Below are positions 61,201 to 64,000 of a stretch of 64,000 nt of DNA, piece by piece (position 1 is the first letter of the stretch; the number at the start of each line of letters is the position of its first letter). A model generated the notes under the pieces. It saw only the letters and a program-made list of their open reading frames with translations. It had not been told where the DNA came from and ran no database searches. This stretch comes from Haliclystus octoradiatus (taxonomy: Eukaryota > Cnidaria > Staurozoa > Stauromedusae > Haliclystidae): positions 1,537,501 through 1,601,500 of the forward strand of contig OU744448.1 in the NCBI GenBank assembly GCA_916610825.1, given 5' to 3'. Position numbers and translations under genes: made by a program.

Positions 61201-63074
61201 ACGCTGGCTAGAGCAATTTCTCATTAAAAGTTGGTCCATATGTTTCAAATCATAAATGACTAATCAATGCCTTGAGGTCACATCAACAGATTTTATTGTT
61301 ATAATTTTAACAAAAGCATATCAATTCATAACTGGTAAATTGACGTTAACGTTTTAACGTTTCCGTTAACGTCTACATGTTAACGTTAACGTCTTGGAAA
61401 GCACCCTCTATTTTAAAAAAACTAATGAGATCATGAAAAATTTATGGATTTCAGGAACTTTCATGTACAGTTTATGTATCAAATCATGAATGTGAAACTG
61501 CCCAAATTTTCATGAACACTTGAACACATGAAAGTTTATGAACAAACGGAAAATGTCACATTCATGAACCCAGTAACTTTATGAGAGGGGCTTAAACGTC
61601 ACACCTTAATATCTATAAGGTAAAATCCTTTGTGGTACACAGATGATTAACAATCACACAAAGGTATAAAAATAGGTCTACAAGTCTGGAATATAGCCTA
61701 ACCAGACATTTTGAGAAATACATAAATTTTAACAGACCATTATAATATGGTTTAACTAATTGAAGCATCTTCCATCCATAAAGGATTACCAACATTTCCT
61801 CTACCAAAAACAGTTCAGGACTTCATGAGCTAGTTCGTTAACGTTAAAAGGCCCAATTTTCATGAGCTTTGTAATGAACAGTTCATGAAAATTGGGCCAT
61901 TTAATGTTCATGAATTGTTCATGAACTCTTGAATTGATTTTCGCACTTGAGGTTATAGTAGATCATTGAAACACAGTAATTTAGCTTACCCAAAGCAGCT
62001 GGTCTCAGTTTGAATATGTTTGTTTTGACAATTTCCATTTCACCTTTATCTTCATCAACAATACCAATATAATACCTTGGATTGAAAGTACATTAAAATA
62101 GCACTAGTGGTGGTATGGTCGACAAAACCATTAATTGATGGTATCTAACCTTGTAAAATTGACAGGAACATTCAAAATAAGTATCTCAAAATCAATCCAG
62201 GAAGATTTTCAGTTACAAGGAGTGTTGTCCTATTTTGCTAACAAACATATTATTCCTTAGTCAACCAACAGGTAAATAGGGAAATCGAAGGAAATCGAGA
62301 AAATTCATTGGTCAAATATGGTTAAGCTCCGGTCAATTGTAAACTTTATTGACTGCTCTGTGCTTTCTAACCGTTATGGAGAAAAGGCGCAGTGGTTAAT
62401 TGCGTTTTTGATGCATTAAATTCATATTATGATTATATGTTCCAAAATTGATGTGTTAATCGCTGACTAAAACAGTTATTGAGTCCAGGAGCGATGAATA
62501 TCGGCATAATGACGTCAGCAGACCTCGGTTATCAGCATATATTCACCTCATCTGTTAGTTACCTATTTATCAATGAGATTCAGTAACGATAAATTTTTCA
62601 TGACAAGCTCATGGAAAATGTCCCAATTTGTGTTGCCGCTTGTTTTAATTGTTTAGTTGTAAAGATGTGGATTGAGATTGGTGCTGTAGATTCAGAACGT
62701 TATCTAGCGTCCAGTAATAGTATCCTTTGGAGAGTTATTAGGAACATTTTTGCATGCTATCATCAGTATCCATACATTCATTCACTCATTCATTCATTTG
62801 TTATAGGATAGATTTGATATTACAGTATAAGAACTAAATAAATTAAACATTGTAGACAGCAGACAATTAATTAACTACAAGTTGTTTATTTATTGTCATC
62901 TATTTAACACTGTGGATAGCTGCTTCTAAAGAGAACATCTCTAATTCCTGCACGTTTGAATCTACTCAGAGCAGAGGAATATAGAATTAATGTGGAATAT
63001 AAAAAAACATACTTGCATCCATTTGGCGCTTTTTTAGGGCCACCATGATACCGATTACCATCGCATGTCGCAAC
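55258..63074 (-). CDS. POLR1E: POLR1E (RNA polymerase I subunit A49/PAF53), 5' end beyond window
   Basis: TFIIF/TFIIE-like Pol I subunit that helps initiation and elongation on rDNA in the nucleolus. Exons in order: 63013-63074, 61990-62075, 60853-60923, 60589-60733, a start at 60099 with uncertain end near 60040, probably one near 59640-59700, then 58800-58936, 57712-57787, 56561-56683, 55258-55414. Evidence by alignment: NGCKYYIGIVDEDKGEMEIV matches the human CRHFVGILNKTSGQMEVYD region; FGSARQKRAVSSRQK matches FGTTKQKRALNTRR; STILPLCNPTATIPSEIYP matches YLPPCYDDAAKPEDVYK; FCRLLYLDYLIHF and IIDGFTLDCRLLHKDLKIS match the winged-helix C-terminal half. It ends SRNFRLI, TAA at 55258. About 65 N-terminal residues should lie to the right of the window. 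The 59.6-60.1 kb linker exons are not fully resolved in phase. Confidence 0.88.
56735..56945 (+). mobile_element. tRNA-derived SINE (family 1), plus orientation
   Basis: A-box-like TTAGTGCGGTGGTTAGATC, B-box-like TCTTGAATTCAATACCCGG, a body with GCGCCAGGAAGGGTGTCC, AACCAACTAACCAACTAACC and CCACCCCAGTGAAAAAGCTT. In a POLR1E intron. Confidence 0.7.
57165..57440. repeat. GTTCATGAAC-family element (degenerate)
   Basis: Scattered TCATGAAC words with CCCTCTACAGAGTTTCATGA at the left end, in a POLR1E intron. Further short or degenerate copies of the family occur at about 28245-28320, 28645-28765, 31150-31235, 44100-44165, 47650-47765, 48425-48610, 49405-49520, 50700-50985, 60170-60340 and 61440-61580. 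Confidence 0.7.
57495..58097. repeat. Two adjacent CCTGTATATAACGG-type MITEs
   Basis: Copies at 57495-57662 and 57920-58097 flank POLR1E exon 57712-57787. Each starts near GTCAAACYTGTTWTAACR and ends near CCGTTATATACAGGTTTCAC, an inverted arrangement, with TTCTATTGAATCRA and GGCCACCTGTCTATARTGG inside. Further copies: 25775-25900, 36815-36960, 37880-37950, 39485-39592, 47155-47215 and 59805-59965. Confidence 0.75.
58107..58306. mobile_element. TTAA-flanked MITE (copy d)
   Basis: Same orientation and almost the same sequence as the 16.4 kb copy. The left flank is TTAA; the right flank reads TCAA, a likely point mutation. Inside a POLR1E intron and directly adjacent to a CCTGTATATAACGG-type element (57920-58097). 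Confidence 0.78.
58985..59190. repeat. Imperfect inverted-repeat MITE (copy 2, diverged)
   Basis: This copy shares ACCGTTTGAAGATCGCAATT and the end words TATAATGCTCTGTTTACCCA and GAGCACTTT with the element at 3745-3930. It lies in the POLR1E intron just upstream, in minus-strand sense, of exon 58800-58936. Confidence 0.55.
61343..61396. repeat. Clustered TTAACGT / ACGTTAA words
   Basis: GACGTTAACGTTTTAACGTT, then CCGTTAACGTCTACATG and TTAACGTTAACGTC: a self-complementary cluster of about 54 bp in a POLR1E intron. Origin unknown; it could be a short transposon end or a local palindromic expansion. Confidence 0.6.
61800..61945. repeat. GTTCATGAAC foldback element in a POLR1E intron
   Basis: Left arm AACAGTTCAGGACTTCATGA with AAGGCCCAATTTTCATGAGC; right arm TCATGAAAATTGGGCCATTT with GAACTCTTGAATTGATTTTC. 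Same design as 54110-54285. It lies about 45 bp downstream of exon 61990-62075 in the direction of transcription. Confidence 0.8.
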
Positions 63075-64000
63075 CTAGAAATAGAAATTAATAACATATA
63101 CAAGAGAGTTCCTCTAAATGTATGTACGCAATGACAAGGATTGATTCAATATTAAAAGGACGCTCATCATGGTATAATGTGCAAAAGAGCTGCTTGTTGG
63201 TTCTCAAGACATTCCAAAATTGATAGTATCATTCATCGGTAATTGTCTTCTGCCCACATACCATCCACACTAGAGCCAGCAGGTTTGTCAAGAAAGACGG
63301 GAATTGCTTTGATGGTATGATCCAAATACCTTGGAAGGCACATGCTTAGTTTGAGAATTCAATTGTGTAGATAAACTTTCAACGTTACCAGTGTTGTGAG
63401 TACTCGTTACAAAAGTAACGTGTTACTTGGTATTCGTTACTTTTGAAGTAATTTTAGAGGGGTAATTAATTACTTTTTTGAGGAAAGTAGTAACTAAGTA
63501 ATTAATTACTTTTTCAAGTAACGAGTATTTGCAGCGATAAAGTAGTTGATGTTACTTCCCGATTACTTTACGAAATAATTTATTCCCGATTTATTTACAA
63601 AAGATTAATTGTTTTGTTTATTAGTAAGTAGGCATAAATGTTTTCAGTGCGATATTGTTAAGCCTGTCATTGTGAAGTCCCAAATGATTAAAAATGATTG
63701 TTGTTTGTGTGGGTTGGTTATTGTTTTCTAAGTGTTTTGATTTTGAAATTATATTAGCAGCGGCAAGATTTTCGAAATAAACTATTTTATTGCATAAACT
63801 ATTCTATTTTATGAAAAACTCATAATCTTTGCAACCATTTTTCGCCAGAAAATATCATGTTCAAAAACAAAAATTGACACTGAGATTAATCGCATTAATT
63901 TGACCAAACTATTCGGAAAAAGTTCATTTATTTAGTAATTTCTTTTTTACCTGTGTATATTTATTTTTTGGCCGTTCAAAGTTTTGATTATTCCGATGTT
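63075..64000. other. POLR1E upstream intron with hAT-like terminal sequence
   Basis: From 63389 CAGTGTTGTGAGTACTCGTT continues into repeated GTAAC/GTTAC and GTAATTAATTAC words to about 63540, a pattern common at the ends of hAT-type transposons. The matching other end was not seen. No POLR1E exon was recognised here; the start of the gene is probably beyond 64000. Confidence 0.4.

Overview
This is a 64 kb piece of an AT-rich, intron-rich animal nuclear genome. The genes have short exons with GT/AG junctions and introns crowded with dispersed repeats, and nothing in it looks prokaryotic. The conserved genes identify an animal with cilia. An invertebrate such as a tunicate or another deuterostome is my guess from compact introns and palindromic MITE load; the sequence does not prove it.

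Layout. (1) Positions 1-18.9 kb, minus strand: a doublecortin-like kinase (DCLK) locus. It holds a two-DCX-domain N-terminal module (three exons, 15841-18923), three micro-exons near 14.0-14.7 kb, a large terminal exon with coiled coil and a CaaX-like end (11110-11798), an apparent internal first exon (5302-5398), and kinase exons running off the left edge with the glycine loop, the VAIK-type lysine, HRD, DFG and APE motifs. (2) 18.9-21.2 kb: intergenic. (3) 21158-41725, minus strand: a complete BBS1 gene, 22 coding exons, 599 aa. (4) 41726-41937: a 212-bp gap between divergent start codons. (5) 41938-53917, plus strand: a complete KIF3A (kinesin-2 motor) gene, 19 coding exons, 717 aa. (6) 55124-55195, minus strand: tRNA-Thr(UGU). 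(7) 55258-63074, minus strand: POLR1E (RNA polymerase I subunit A49/PAF53), 3' part, running off the right edge.

How they work together. BBS1 (BBSome) and KIF3A (anterograde intraflagellar-transport motor) serve the same organelle, and they start head to head 212 bp apart around a degenerate RFX X-box-like motif. A shared ciliary promoter is the most attractive biological inference here. DCLK is also a microtubule protein. POLR1E converges on KIF3A, and the tRNA gene sits just behind its stop codon.

Repeats. At least seven dispersed families fill the introns. They include a family built on the perfect palindrome GTTCATGAAC (many copies from about 22.5 kb rightward, none noticed before), several TTAA-flanked inverted-repeat elements (a MITE of about 207 bp, a 0.94 kb foldback and a 2.3 kb foldback), a MITE with CCTGTATATAACGG-like ends, two tRNA-derived SINE families and LINE 3' ends. 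A satellite of about 17 units in a BBS1 intron repeats the exon/5' splice-site junction next to it. All exon boundaries were derived by hand from splice signals, reading-frame phase and similarity to remembered families; none was checked against transcripts.
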